DNA of 17,721 bases from an uncultured Alphaproteobacteria bacterium (GCA_937928525.1 CALFWJ010000179.1:1-17721), one strand, 5' to 3'. Positions 1 to 7,237 are shown, counted from the stretch's first letter. Numbers and translations are program-made. Notes: generated by a model from the letters alone, not told the origin.

Positions 1-306
1 GTGCTCATCGATGCCTTTAATAAGCTCAGACCCACCCGTACTCTGTACGATGCTGTGGTCGATACCGCCATTAGCCGCCTACGCCCCGTCATGCTCACAG
101 CAGTCACAACCATGATTGGTCTTTTACCTATGGCGCTTAAAATCAATGTCGATATGATCGGCCGCGACGTCAGCTACAACGCGCCCTCTATGCAGTGGTG
201 GGATCAACTTTCATCCGCCATCGTCTTTGGGCTTGGTTTCTCCACCATTCTCACCCTCATCGTTACGCCGTGCTTATTGCTTCTGCTGAGTCCAAAAAAT
301 TCTTAA
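1..306 (+). CDS. RND efflux transporter, C-terminal fragment (AcrB/MMPL-like)
   Basis: This is the last 101 residues of a gene that begins before the window; the GTG at position 1 is only the window edge. The fragment carries the signature end of RND inner-membrane pumps. SRLRPVMLTAVTTMIGLLPM (about residues 25-44) matches the 'RLRPILMT..T.LGLLPLA' segment leading into a late transmembrane helix. A last hydrophobic helix, AIVFGLGFSTILTLIVTPCL (about 73-92), precedes a short polar tail. RND pumps export drugs, metals or lipids using the proton gradient, usually with a periplasmic adaptor and an outer-membrane channel encoded nearby. Any such partners would lie upstream, outside this window. 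The substrate cannot be inferred from this end. The gene ends in TAA and is followed by a shared hairpin terminator at 437-469. Confidence 0.88.
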   Translation: MLIDAFNKLRPTRTLYDAVVDTAISRLRPVMLTAVTTMIGLLPMALKINVDMIGRDVSYNAPSMQWWDQLSSAIVFGLGFSTILTLIVTPCLLLLLSPKNS

Positions 307-436
307 AACAAGCTCCACCTTAAAATTGGCGCTAATCTCATGCATACTTCATTAAGTTTGTACCTCGACTTTGTTAACCTCTTTCTTCATATCCTACATT
401 TTGTTGGTATGGGAAGTAGCGACTAGCCCTACACAC

Positions 437-469
437 AAAGAACGCCCTGACTTAGTCAGGGCGTTCTTT
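437..469. terminator. Bidirectional intrinsic terminator whose loop is a stop codon
   Basis: A perfect 15-bp inverted repeat (437-451 and 455-469, core GAACGCCCTGAC) is separated by only TTA. A-rich and T-rich flanks let it work in both directions. It lies between the convergent RND gene and the minus-strand gene 452-892. The loop TTA, read on the minus strand, is the TAA stop of that gene. Confidence 0.85.
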
Positions 470-892
470 AATGCGCATCATTTTTACCTGATTTACCATT
501 ATTTCTTTATCTATAATTACCGCTACTTTATTAAGTGTTGCTGTAATCCTTTGCGTTAAATCTTTTAACTCGCGCACGGGCGGCATGGTATTTATAGCCT
601 CCTCTATTTTTGCTGTAAACGCAGTTACATTTACATTACTTTTTGCGCTGTTATACAACGGCCCTTTACGCACCACTATTTTTTTAATCAATGCTGCATG
701 AGGATGAGATGTATGACGGATCTGATGCGCCTGTAAAACAGCTTTTGTTAAATCACCTATTGCCGTTTGGGGTGTAAGCCAAACCAGTTTATCTCTGGCT
801 TTCCATCTAAATCCTGCTCGGACAACCAAGCCGTTATCAAAATGAACGCGCACGCACACTTCGTAACTGAATTTACTGTATGTTTCAGCCAT
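452..892 (-). CDS. Hypothetical protein, 146 residues
   Basis: I do not recognise this protein. It is predicted soluble and basic, with no signal peptide or membrane segment. The N-terminal half looks beta-rich (FSYEVCVRVHFDNGLVVRAG, then W-containing strands). The C-terminal half looks helical (about residues 90-140). The start is well supported: AAGGAGG (minus strand of 898-904) sits 5-6 bases upstream of the ATG. A promoter-like pair lies just upstream inside the end of the GT9 gene. The gene could be transcribed alone or by readthrough from the glycosyltransferase operon. The stop codon lies in the loop of the terminator at 437-469, so the last five codons form one arm of the hairpin. Composition is more AT-rich than the housekeeping genes around it. 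It may be a lineage-specific gene; no function is assigned. Confidence 0.75.
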   Translation of the reverse strand: MAETYSKFSYEVCVRVHFDNGLVVRAGFRWKARDKLVWLTPQTAIGDLTKAVLQAHQIRHTSHPHAALIKKIVVRKGPLYNSAKSNVNVTAFTAKIEEAINTMPPVRELKDLTQRITATLNKVAVIIDKEIMVNQVKMMRIKERPD

Positions 893-923
893 AACGGCCT
901 CCTTAAAAAAAAGATGTGTTTCT

Positions 924-936
924 GAGGCAAAGCCTC
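924..936. other. Small hairpin between the GT9 gene and the 452-892 gene
   Basis: GAGGC-AAA-GCCTC forms a 5-bp stem with a 3-base loop. On the minus strand it is followed about 12 bases later by a T8 run. It may act as a weak attenuator or terminator of the glycosyltransferase operon, but the T-tract is not adjacent to the stem, so this is tentative. Confidence 0.3.
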
Positions 937-947
937 GTCTTACTCTC

Positions 948-975
948 TATATAAGGCTTATTTTTCTGCTTTCAA
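948..975 (-). promoter_or_regulatory. Candidate sigma70 promoter for the 452-892 gene
   Basis: On the minus strand, TTGAAA (975-970) is followed by a 16-base spacer and TATATA (953-948). The element overlaps the last codons of the GT9 gene and is 56 bases upstream of the ATG at 892. It is judged by motif match only. Confidence 0.45.
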
Positions 976-1881
976 GGCCTTTAGCGCCTGCATAACTGCA
1001 CTGACCTGAATTTTATCGATGCTCTCTTCATCGTGCAAAATTTTAATTCTTTCAGCCTTTGGGGCATGCAGCTTATAATTACTGGCAGGGCCAAACAATA
1101 CAGCCCCACTCACGCCACACGCTGCCGCCATATGCATAGGGCCAGTGTCGTTTCCTACCACATATGCTGCTTTAGCGAATACATCCATAAACTCTGGCAA
1201 GCTAAATCCTTGCAGGTTAATGGCACCACTCTGTGCTGCAATCGTGTTTAATAATTCTCCTTCATCAGGGCCGCCACATAAGGCCACTTGCCAATCATCT
1301 TGCTGCAATAGTTTCGCTAAACTGGCATAATAAGACCACCGCTTATCTGGCCACGCGGCGCTACTGCCAGGAATAAGCACCATAAATTTGTTGGGTTTTA
1401 ATCCAGCATCTTTTAGCTTAGCGCTCGCATCCACCGCGGCGTAACTGACATCAGGTTTACTCACCGCAGGCACGCCTGTCAGGCGTAATTGCTCTGGCAA
1501 AAAGACACTACTATGCTGCCCCTTACGCGTGCGACGGCCTTGATAAAAAGCACAGCCCCATCCCGTTCCACACCAATTTTTTGGCCTCGAGATTTGATAA
1601 TATAACTGCGTGCGGTCATTACACTGCAAGTCATACGTGCGGTCAAAGCCGCGCAAAAAGCTGCGTAATTGCCACCATGTTTTAACATCCCACCACTTAG
1701 GTCGCGTATGATACACCACATCATCAACATATGGGTTTGGCTCAACCAGCGCTTTAAGTAACTTGGTCGTAAGCAAGGTAATTCGCGCATCAGGGTAGGC
1801 CGCCCGAATATCTTTTATGGTGCCCGTGGCCTGAATAAAATCACCAATGGCGCTAAACTTAATAACCAGAATATTTTGCAT
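958..1881 (-). CDS. Glycosyltransferase family 9 protein (heptosyltransferase-like)
   Basis: This 307-residue protein has the GT9 (GT-B fold) layout of ADP-heptose:LPS heptosyltransferases such as WaaC/WaaF. The N-terminus ILVIKFSAIGDFIQATGTIK (4-23) matches the family's 'R.S.IGD...' loop. The mid-protein segment VLIPGSSAAWPDKRW resembles the 'P.GS....KRWP' donor-site motif. GNDTGPMHMAAACG (243-256) is the characteristic 'G.DTG..H.AAA' signature, followed by LFGP. These enzymes act at the cytoplasmic face of the inner membrane, adding heptose or a related sugar to the LPS core. The gene starts 15 bases after the stop of the upstream GT4 gene. Its Shine-Dalgarno (AAGGA) overlaps that stop, so the two are probably co-transcribed and translationally coupled. 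The exact sugar donor and acceptor cannot be read from the sequence. Confidence 0.88.
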   Translation of the reverse strand: MQNILVIKFSAIGDFIQATGTIKDIRAAYPDARITLLTTKLLKALVEPNPYVDDVVYHTRPKWWDVKTWWQLRSFLRGFDRTYDLQCNDRTQLYYQISRPKNWCGTGWGCAFYQGRRTRKGQHSSVFLPEQLRLTGVPAVSKPDVSYAAVDASAKLKDAGLKPNKFMVLIPGSSAAWPDKRWSYYASLAKLLQQDDWQVALCGGPDEGELLNTIAAQSGAINLQGFSLPEFMDVFAKAAYVVGNDTGPMHMAAACGVSGAVLFGPASNYKLHAPKAERIKILHDEESIDKIQVSAVMQALKALKAEK

Positions 1882-1896
1882 ATTTTAAGACTTTCC

Positions 1897-3051
1897 TTAC
1901 TTCTCTAAAATTATTTTGTAGGCCAAAAATTCTTGCGCGCACATGTTTTCTAGGCTGAAATTCTGTCGCACATGCACAGCCCCTGTTGCTCCAAATTTAG
2001 CGCGCATATCAGGGCTCTTTGCTAGTTTTTCCAGCGCGACCGATAATTCTAGCGCGTTATTAGGCGCCACCAGCAACCCTGTTTCATTATCAAGCACTGT
2101 TTCTAAACTTCCGCCATGCGCAGTGGCTATAATAGGCGTACCGCAAGACATCGCCTCCACCGCAACCCGGCCAAAAGCCTCAGGCCGCGTGCTCGCACTC
2201 ACCGCAATATCTGCGGCACAATACAAGGCTGCCACATCATCGCGCGGGCCCAAAAAAGCCACTCTCTCACCTAGGCCTAACTCTTGGGCGAGGGCTTTAA
2301 GTTCATTCAAATAAGTTTGCGTGCGATCAACCCCTCCTGCCAGAGCCACAATCATGTTGTTGCGCACCTCTTCAGGCAGTTCAGCCACCGCTCGTAATAA
2401 TACATCTTGCCCTTTCCAGCGGCTTAAGCGCCCAACTAAAACCACCAAAACACCCTGCGGCGCCACACCCAAAGCCTTGCGCAATTTAACCCGCCCCTGC
2501 TGAGATAAACTCCCCGGCTGAAACACCGTCACATCCGCCCCACGTGGCGCCACCAATAACGAGCGCTGCCCTAAATATTGACCATAATACGTTTTAATAT
2601 GCTCAGCCACAAAACCAGAGTTCGCCACCACCACCTTACCGCACACCATAATACTGTTATAAAACTGCTTTAAAAATCCTTTCCGGCCATGAATGCCATG
2701 AAACGTCGTCATAAATTGCGCATTTGTAAATTTACACGCCAACCAGCCGCTCCATGCTGGCCCCCGCGAGCGCGCATGCACCACCTTAACGCGACGACGC
2801 TTAATAATGCCCCGTAAGCGCCAAGCATTGGCTAACATTACAAACGGGTTCTTACGGTTAAGTGGCAATTTAATGTGGCTAATGCCCGACTGCTCTAATT
2901 CCTTCACCCGCTTGCCGCCAGCACTGGCCACCAAAGGTGTGTAACCTTTGGTGGTTAAATAGCGCGCCATTTCCACGGTGCCACGCTCAACGCCACCATC
3001 ATGCAGTTCTGGCAACAGTTGTAGTACGGTTAAAACCTTCGAGTAACTCAT
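1897..3051 (-). CDS. Glycosyltransferase family 4 protein
   Basis: This 384-residue GT-B glycosyltransferase has a GT4 C-terminal domain. Visible motifs are the N-terminal acceptor-side loop LLPELHDGGVERGTVEMAR (12-30), VVHARSRGPAW and TTFHG in the first domain, and VGRLSRWKGQDVLLRA at the start of the donor domain. RPEAFGRVAVEAMSCGTPII carries the retaining-enzyme E-x7-E pair (E291 and E299). The family uses nucleotide sugars to build LPS core, O-antigen or other surface glycans on the cytoplasmic side of the inner membrane. It is the first gene of a two-gene minus-strand unit with the GT9 gene, which supports a role in LPS core assembly, though the sugar is unknown. The start is the ATG at 3051. 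No strong Shine-Dalgarno is visible, and upstream lies a long gene-poor region. Confidence 0.88.
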   Translation of the reverse strand: MSYSKVLTVLQLLPELHDGGVERGTVEMARYLTTKGYTPLVASAGGKRVKELEQSGISHIKLPLNRKNPFVMLANAWRLRGIIKRRRVKVVHARSRGPAWSGWLACKFTNAQFMTTFHGIHGRKGFLKQFYNSIMVCGKVVVANSGFVAEHIKTYYGQYLGQRSLLVAPRGADVTVFQPGSLSQQGRVKLRKALGVAPQGVLVVLVGRLSRWKGQDVLLRAVAELPEEVRNNMIVALAGGVDRTQTYLNELKALAQELGLGERVAFLGPRDDVAALYCAADIAVSASTRPEAFGRVAVEAMSCGTPIIATAHGGSLETVLDNETGLLVAPNNALELSVALEKLAKSPDMRAKFGATGAVHVRQNFSLENMCAQEFLAYKIILEK

Positions 3052-3230
3052 GCCCGCACTCTAGCACACCCACCCTTTTTCCAGATAACATTTTTTAACC
3101 CATATTTTTCATTGACGCCGCCCCCCATAACCCCTCAAACTAAAAGCAAGAACATAAAGTTGCTACATCACCCCTTGGCGTTTTCCCACCATGGCCCTGT
3201 TAAGCCGATTAACACACCAGACGCACCCAA

Positions 3231-3278
3231 AATATATTGATATTAAATAACAAAAAGAAGAAGCAATATCAATATATT
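3231..3278. repeat. Perfect 14-bp inverted repeat with 20-base spacer
   Basis: AATATATTGATATT (3231-3244) and its exact reverse complement AATATCAATATATT (3265-3278) flank the purine-rich spacer AAATAACAAAAAGAAGAAGC. It could form an AT-rich cruciform or RNA hairpin, or be a two-half-site protein-binding element. No T-tract marks it as a terminator. Confidence 0.75.
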
Positions 3279-3636
3279 AAGCCCATTTAACCCGCACAAT
3301 CGTGCCGATAATCTTGTGATTTAAAAGCAAAAATAATAACCTGAAAATCACACCTAACACGCGCCAAAAAGAAGAAGAAAAACACGAATAATAATAAAAA
3401 GTGTGCGCGCATAACGGCTCTTTTCGCGTGCGAAATAGGTTCTCTATTTTGCCCGCAACACCCAACTTTATATTTTTTTAACTCTGTGGTCGGCCACAGC
3501 CCATTATTATTTTTGCAGCACGTAGCCAAGGCCTACGGTGACATCTTATCCGCCGAACCAGAGCGTATTTTTGCACCCTAAAATCACATATTCGCATAAT
3601 GTTTGTTATTTGTGGGTGTTGCCCTTATTACAGCAG

Positions 3637-3673
3637 AAATCCGCCATGAGAGAGGTCTCTCATGGCGGATTTT
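3637..3673. terminator. Hairpin downstream of the 3676-4059 gene (candidate terminator)
   Basis: There is a 15-bp perfect stem: AAATCCGCCATGAGA at 3637-3651 and its complement at 3658-3672, with a 6-base loop GAGGTC. It begins three bases beyond the stop codon of the minus-strand gene. The flanking T-runs are short (3-4 bases), so termination strength is uncertain. Confidence 0.65.
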
Positions 3674-3675
3674 GG

Positions 3676-4059
3676 TTAAAGTTGGCGAATTAATTCGCGG
3701 TTTAAATCTGGAAATCCGTTTGAGAACTTTTCTAGATTAATATTATTAAAAAGCCATCTGCCAGCTTTAGGTGAAGGCATTTCTCGATTAAATTCATCTA
3801 CAAAATTTTCCGTTGGCTTATCGCATGTCTTCCAGTCAAGTTCGTCAATTAATTTCCAGAGCAATAACGTATCGCCAACATGATTAATTCCATTCCAAAA
3901 CGGGAACATTCCGTGAAATCCAAGAGGTCCGTTACTACTCATTCCTGCATGCGCGTACAGTTTATTTGCATCTTTAGTTTCATCTGAATTTAATGGTGCC
4001 CACAAAGTATCTTCTTTTTTGTAGCCTTCTGTTTCTTTTATTAAACGATAAATCCGCAT
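3676..4059 (-). CDS. Hypothetical protein, 127 residues
   Basis: I do not recognise this protein. It is soluble, with no signal peptide or membrane helix, and rich in Trp, Asn, Phe and charged residues. It has an unusual central Gly/Phe/Trp segment (GPLGFHGMFPFWNGINH, about residues 45-61). The start at 4059 is supported by GGAGA about 6 bases upstream on the minus strand. A TATAAATA -10-like element and a 16-base palindrome (4088-4103) lie just upstream, suggesting its own, possibly repressed, promoter. It ends at a hairpin terminator. It diverges from trxB across a 171-base gap. Composition is AT-richer than trxB, consistent with a lineage-specific or acquired gene. No function is proposed. 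Confidence 0.72.
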   Translation of the reverse strand: MRIYRLIKETEGYKKEDTLWAPLNSDETKDANKLYAHAGMSSNGPLGFHGMFPFWNGINHVGDTLLLWKLIDELDWKTCDKPTENFVDEFNREMPSPKAGRWLFNNINLEKFSNGFPDLNRELIRQL

Positions 4060-4087
4060 AACAATCTCCGCGGTTGGTGTTTCTATT

Positions 4088-4103
4088 TATACATGCGTGT
4101 ATA
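4088..4103. promoter_or_regulatory. Palindromic operator-like site upstream of the 3676-4059 gene
   Basis: TATACA-TGCG-TGTATA has 6-bp inverted half-sites around four bases. On the minus strand it touches the -10-like TATAAATA, ending about 29 bases before the ATG at 4059. A repressor dimer bound here would block that promoter. The cognate regulator is unknown. Confidence 0.4.
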
Positions 4104-4168
4104 CTCAACCAAAGATCTCTCGTCAAGCTACAAATATCACACCCCATAGCCTACCAATCGTAAGGGTG

Positions 4169-4197
4169 TTGCATTCGCTGCATTTCTTTGTTAAAAG
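4169..4197 (+). promoter_or_regulatory. Weak candidate promoter for trxB
   Basis: TTGCAT (4169-4174), a 17-base spacer and TAAAAG (4192-4197) lie 33 bases upstream of the trxB ATG. Spacing is ideal but the -10 match is poor. Confidence 0.3.
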
Positions 4198-4230
4198 TAA
4201 TCCACATTATTCAACAAGAAAGCACCCGCC

Positions 4231-5205
4231 ATGACCACCCAACACCACAAACTTGTTATTATTGGCAGCGGCGCTGCTGGCTGCTCAGCTGCTATTTACG
4301 CGGCACGCGCTGGCCTTGCCCCCGCCATGATTCGGGGCATGCAACCGGGCGGACAGCTCACCATCACCACCGAAGTAGAAAACTACCCAGGCTTCGCCGA
4401 CGCTATTGAAGGCCCATGGCTGATGCAACAAATGGAAAAACAAGCCGAGAACTGCGGCACACAACTGGTCAACGACTTCATTAAAGAAATCGACGTCCAC
4501 GCCAACCCCAAAACTATGCTGGGCGAGAGCGGCACCACTTACACCGCCGACGCCGTTATTATCGCCACGGGCGCCTCAGCTAAATGGCTGGGAATGGAGA
4601 GCGAGGCCAAGTTCAACGGCCGCGGCGTTTCAGCCTGCGCCACCTGCGACGGCGCCTTCTACCGCAACCAAAAAGTGGCGGTTATCGGCGGCGGGAACAG
4701 CGCAAAAGAAGAAGCCTTGTACCTCGCTAACATCTGCGACCACGTCACCCTCGTGCACCGTCGCGACAGCTTCCGCGGCGAGCAAATCCTCACCGACCGC
4801 GTTTTAGCGCACGACAAAATTACAGTAAAATGGGATAGTGCCCCCGACGAAATTTTAGGCGACGAAGGCCCCACAGGCGGCGTCACCGGCATGCGTCTTA
4901 AAAGCACAAAAACAGGCGCCACTGAAGAAATTGACGTCCACGGCGTGTTCGTTGCCATTGGCCACAAACCCAACACCGACATCTTCAAAAACCAGCTAGA
5001 CATGGACGAAACCGGCTACCTAGACGTCACCGCCGGCACCGTAGACGCCCTGCATAACGGCCAAAAAGTCGCGGGAGTGTTTGCCGCTGGCGATGTGGCC
5101 GACAACGTCTATCGCCAAGCCGTAACAGCAGCGGGCATGGGCTGCATGGCCGCGCTGGATGTTAACCGCTACCTCGATAATCTAGAAGCTGCCGCAGCAG
5201 CTTAA
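4231..5205 (+). CDS. trxB: Thioredoxin reductase (NADPH), TrxB
   Basis: This 324-residue flavoprotein transfers electrons from NADPH through FAD and a redox-active disulfide to thioredoxin in the cytoplasm. The N-terminal FAD motif is VIIGSGAAGCSAAIYAARAG (9-28). GGQLTITTEVENYPGF follows, as in typical TrxB. The redox pair CATCDG places the cysteines at residues 136 and 139. The NADPH-binding segment VAVIGGGNSAKEEALYLA follows directly. The C-terminal FAD motif VFAAGDVADNVYRQAVTAAG closes the protein. Length and motif order are those of a complete low-molecular-weight TrxB. The chosen ATG lies 8 residues before the FAD motif, as expected; the Shine-Dalgarno is weak. A membrane-protein gene starts 16 bases after the stop on the same strand and may be co-transcribed. 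Confidence 0.96.
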   Translation: MTTQHHKLVIIGSGAAGCSAAIYAARAGLAPAMIRGMQPGGQLTITTEVENYPGFADAIEGPWLMQQMEKQAENCGTQLVNDFIKEIDVHANPKTMLGESGTTYTADAVIIATGASAKWLGMESEAKFNGRGVSACATCDGAFYRNQKVAVIGGGNSAKEEALYLANICDHVTLVHRRDSFRGEQILTDRVLAHDKITVKWDSAPDEILGDEGPTGGVTGMRLKSTKTGATEEIDVHGVFVAIGHKPNTDIFKNQLDMDETGYLDVTAGTVDALHNGQKVAGVFAAGDVADNVYRQAVTAAGMGCMAALDVNRYLDNLEAAAAA

Positions 5206-5221
5206 TACGCAATATAACGCT

Positions 5222-6082
5222 GTGACCTCCACCATGCTCCTTGCGATGTTCGCGCTGTTTGCGTGTATGGTGGTGCGGCCTATTGTCTTCCGTCCGTTGG
5301 CCATTGGTCGCCGCGCGGGGGATTCCAGCACGATTGTTGCCTGCTGGATGTTGGTTGGCAGCATCGCGCTTATTCCACTGCAAATGCCCCTCATCGAGGC
5401 CGCCATGCCTATTCTAGAAGAAAAGCCGTGGCTTATTCTGGTTGGAATGAGTAAAGGCTTTATCATCTGGCTGGTCATTCTCCTCGACCAATATATGCGC
5501 AAACAATCTTCCTCTACAGCTGTATTTAAAGGCTTTCCAGCCCTAGCCCTGCTCGCCATGATTAACGTTGGTTTCCTGGGTGAAATTCTCAATTTCTGGC
5601 AATGGTTCTCAGTGCTTACACTTGCAGCACTCGGCCTTGCCTTTGCCCTGCGTGGTCACCTCAGCAGCCTCCCTAAACACTACAAAATACTATTTGTCCT
5701 TCTTATTTGCCTGTCAGTGCTGCCGGGCATCGCAGACGTATTGGTTATCGGCCAAACCAACTGGTACATCCAGTTTATTACCTCATCTTTTGGTCTTATT
5801 CTGCCCGTTCTACTCAATAAACGCAGCCGCAACTTCATTAAAATTGCCTTCTCTAAGCGTGACTGCGTCATCATGGGCAGTACCTTCCTCATCACCGAAG
5901 TTGTTATCCTCTTCCTCCTCGTTACGCACATTTCTGTGACTATGGGCGTGCTGGCCATGCGCCTCGCCATCCCCTCCACCATGCTCCTCTCTAGCCTTCT
6001 CTGGCAAGAGGGTCGCTGGCAATCGCAACTTTTGTTCGGCCTCTTGGCTTATTTGTGCACCCTACCTATTATTCTGTTTTAA
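5222..6082 (+). CDS. Multi-spanning membrane protein, possibly DMT/EamA-like
   Basis: This is a 286-residue very hydrophobic protein with about nine or ten predicted transmembrane helices spread over its whole length, split by short basic loops (RGHLSSLPKHYK; NKRSRNFIKIAFSKRD). Size and helix spacing recall drug/metabolite transporters (EamA, 10 TM), but I see no diagnostic motif, so this is only a fold-level guess. The GTG start at 5222 is 16 bases downstream of trxB. An in-frame ATG at 5234 is an alternative, and neither has a clear Shine-Dalgarno, so translation may depend on coupling to trxB. The gene ends at 6082, followed at once by a bidirectional terminator shared with the convergent orphan. 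Confidence 0.75.
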   Translation: MTSTMLLAMFALFACMVVRPIVFRPLAIGRRAGDSSTIVACWMLVGSIALIPLQMPLIEAAMPILEEKPWLILVGMSKGFIIWLVILLDQYMRKQSSSTAVFKGFPALALLAMINVGFLGEILNFWQWFSVLTLAALGLAFALRGHLSSLPKHYKILFVLLICLSVLPGIADVLVIGQTNWYIQFITSSFGLILPVLLNKRSRNFIKIAFSKRDCVIMGSTFLITEVVILFLLVTHISVTMGVLAMRLAIPSTMLLSSLLWQEGRWQSQLLFGLLAYLCTLPIILF

Positions 6083-6085
6083 TAA

Positions 6086-6119
6086 AAAAATACCACTCTT
6101 GTTCAAGAGTGGTATTTTT
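6086..6119. terminator. Bidirectional intrinsic terminator
   Basis: A 15-bp stem (6086-6100 with 6105-6119, core TACCACTCTT) has a GTTC loop and A/T tracts on both sides. It ends the trxB/membrane-protein unit and the minus-strand gene 6103-6420. The minus-strand TGA stop (6105-6103) falls in the loop. Confidence 0.88.
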
Positions 6120-6420
6120 CACTGTCAGCTTTTTCCAGTATTTTTTCTAAACCTTGAGAGGCAATATTTAATTTAGATATAATCGTTTCAAGTTTTCTTG
6201 GGGTATCTGCCATTTCAATTTCTTGGTAAAGATATTTAATTTGAGAAACATAATCAAAATAATCTTTGTAGTAACAAACCATTATATTTCTATCTGCTTG
6301 TTTAAAAACTTTTTCTGCCATCCTTAATGAACACTGATAAGCCTCATGCGCCTCATTAAATTTTTGCATCATTATGTTTCCACGATCAAGCTCAAAAAGA
6401 GCGTTCACATTCTTAAACAC
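6103..6420 (-). CDS. Hypothetical helical protein, about 105 residues
   Basis: I do not recognise this protein. The sequence is almost wholly helix-forming and charged (FNEAHEAYQCSLRMAEKVFK; YLYQEIEMADTPRKLETI), so it is probably a small soluble helical bundle or coiled coil. I chose the GTG at 6420 because AAAGGA lies 9 bases upstream. The TTG at 6438 would place that Shine-Dalgarno inside the gene, and tandem ATGs lie further in. The stop codon lies in the loop of the 6086-6119 terminator, leaving no 3' UTR before the hairpin. A TTGACG -35-like element occurs upstream, but the -10 is poor. The gene is AT-rich relative to neighbouring trxB and sodB. Confidence 0.65.
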   Translation of the reverse strand: MFKNVNALFELDRGNIMMQKFNEAHEAYQCSLRMAEKVFKQADRNIMVCYYKDYFDYVSQIKYLYQEIEMADTPRKLETIISKLNIASQGLEKILEKADSEKYHS

Positions 6421-6577
6421 CGTATTGTTTCCTTTCAAAAAATCAAAGATAAATCATTTGTACTTTTTCGTACTACAAAAATCGTATTCACGTCAAGAAG
6501 TAATAGCCTTTTACCCGCAACCCCGCTAAACTCCCTCCACTAGAATTAAAAGAAACCAAAAACCAGAAAGCCATACC

Positions 6578-7180
6578 ATGACCTTGACCCTCCCCGCACT
6601 CCCCTACAGTTACGACGCCCTCGGCGCCCATATGTCGGCCGAAACGTTTGAGTATCACCACGATAAACACCACCAAGCGTATGTTGATAACGGCAATAAA
6701 CTACTCGCAGGCACTGAATTTGAAGGCCAAAGTCTTGAAGATATTGTGCGGGGGTCGCATGGTGTGAACGCAGGCCTGTTTAACAACGTTGCGCAGCACT
6801 ATAACCACCTTCACTTCTGGAACTGGATGTCTCCTAATGGCGGTGGCAACAAACTGCCTGAGGCGGTGCAAACCCTTGTTGACCGTGACCTTGGCGGCTT
6901 CGATAAAATGCGGCAAGACTTCATCGCTGCCGGCACGACACAGTTTGGCAGCGGCTGGGCATGGCTTGCACTCAAAAACAACAAACTAGAAGTCATGAAA
7001 ACCCCCAACGGCGAAAATCCGCTTATCCACGGCGCGACGCCGATTTTGGGTTGCGACGTGTGGGAGCACAGTTATTACATCGATTATCGTAACGCGCGGC
7101 CAAAATATCTAGAGAGCTGGTTTGATAACTTGGTGAACTGGAGCTATGTGGAAGAATGTTTGGTGAACGCCCAAAAATAG
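6578..7180 (+). CDS. sodB: Superoxide dismutase, Fe-type
   Basis: This 200-residue Fe/Mn-family superoxide dismutase converts superoxide to oxygen and hydrogen peroxide in the cytoplasm. All four metal ligands are visible: H27 in EYHHDKHH, H77 in QHYNHLHFW, and D160 and H164 in CDVWEHSYYIDY. The outer-sphere glutamine is Q73, four residues before the second His, as in iron enzymes. The FGSGWAWL segment (123-130) is intact. An Fe or cambialistic enzyme is therefore more likely than a strict Mn enzyme. The N-terminus (LPALPYSYDALG) fits the usual start. The ribosome binding site is weak (AGAAAG). The gene ends in TAG, followed by a strong terminator shared with the convergent small gene. Confidence 0.95.
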   Translation: MTLTLPALPYSYDALGAHMSAETFEYHHDKHHQAYVDNGNKLLAGTEFEGQSLEDIVRGSHGVNAGLFNNVAQHYNHLHFWNWMSPNGGGNKLPEAVQTLVDRDLGGFDKMRQDFIAAGTTQFGSGWAWLALKNNKLEVMKTPNGENPLIHGATPILGCDVWEHSYYIDYRNARPKYLESWFDNLVNWSYVEECLVNAQK

Positions 7181-7212
7181 GACTTATTCACTATTCACTC
7201 AAACACAAAAAA

Positions 7213-7236
7213 CGCCCTCACAGGAGGGCGCTTTTT
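7213..7236. terminator. Terminator of sodB and the convergent 7238-7537 gene
   Basis: CGCCCTC (7213-7219), loop ACAG and GAGGGCG (7224-7230) are followed by CTTTTT on the plus strand. An A-run before the stem gives T-runs on the minus strand. It is bidirectional. Confidence 0.88.
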
Positions 7237-7237
7237 A

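Larger units (their letters stand above)
3052..3675. other. 624-bp gene-poor AT-rich intergenic region
   Basis: No convincing gene is seen here. Short frames on both strands are low in complexity and lack ribosome binding sites. The region includes repeated purine tracts (AAAAAGAAGAAG at about 3252 and again at about 3366), the inverted repeat at 3231-3278 and the hairpin at 3637-3673. A 19-codon frame begins at 3191 (MALLSRLTHQTHPKYIDIK). A gene-like tail in another frame (AKAYGDILSAEPERIFAP) ends at 3582. These could be remnants of a disrupted gene, but I cannot support a pseudogene call. Confidence 0.5.

Noticed and set aside
371..559. Plus-strand 62-codon frame downstream of the RND gene
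   Set aside because: It runs through the terminator hairpin and antisense through the better supported 452-892 gene, with no ribosome binding site.
3277..3529. Two overlapping minus-strand frames of 62 and 80 codons
   Set aside because: They are low complexity (runs of Phe, Leu, Tyr), overlap in different frames, lack Shine-Dalgarno sequences and have no recognisable domain.
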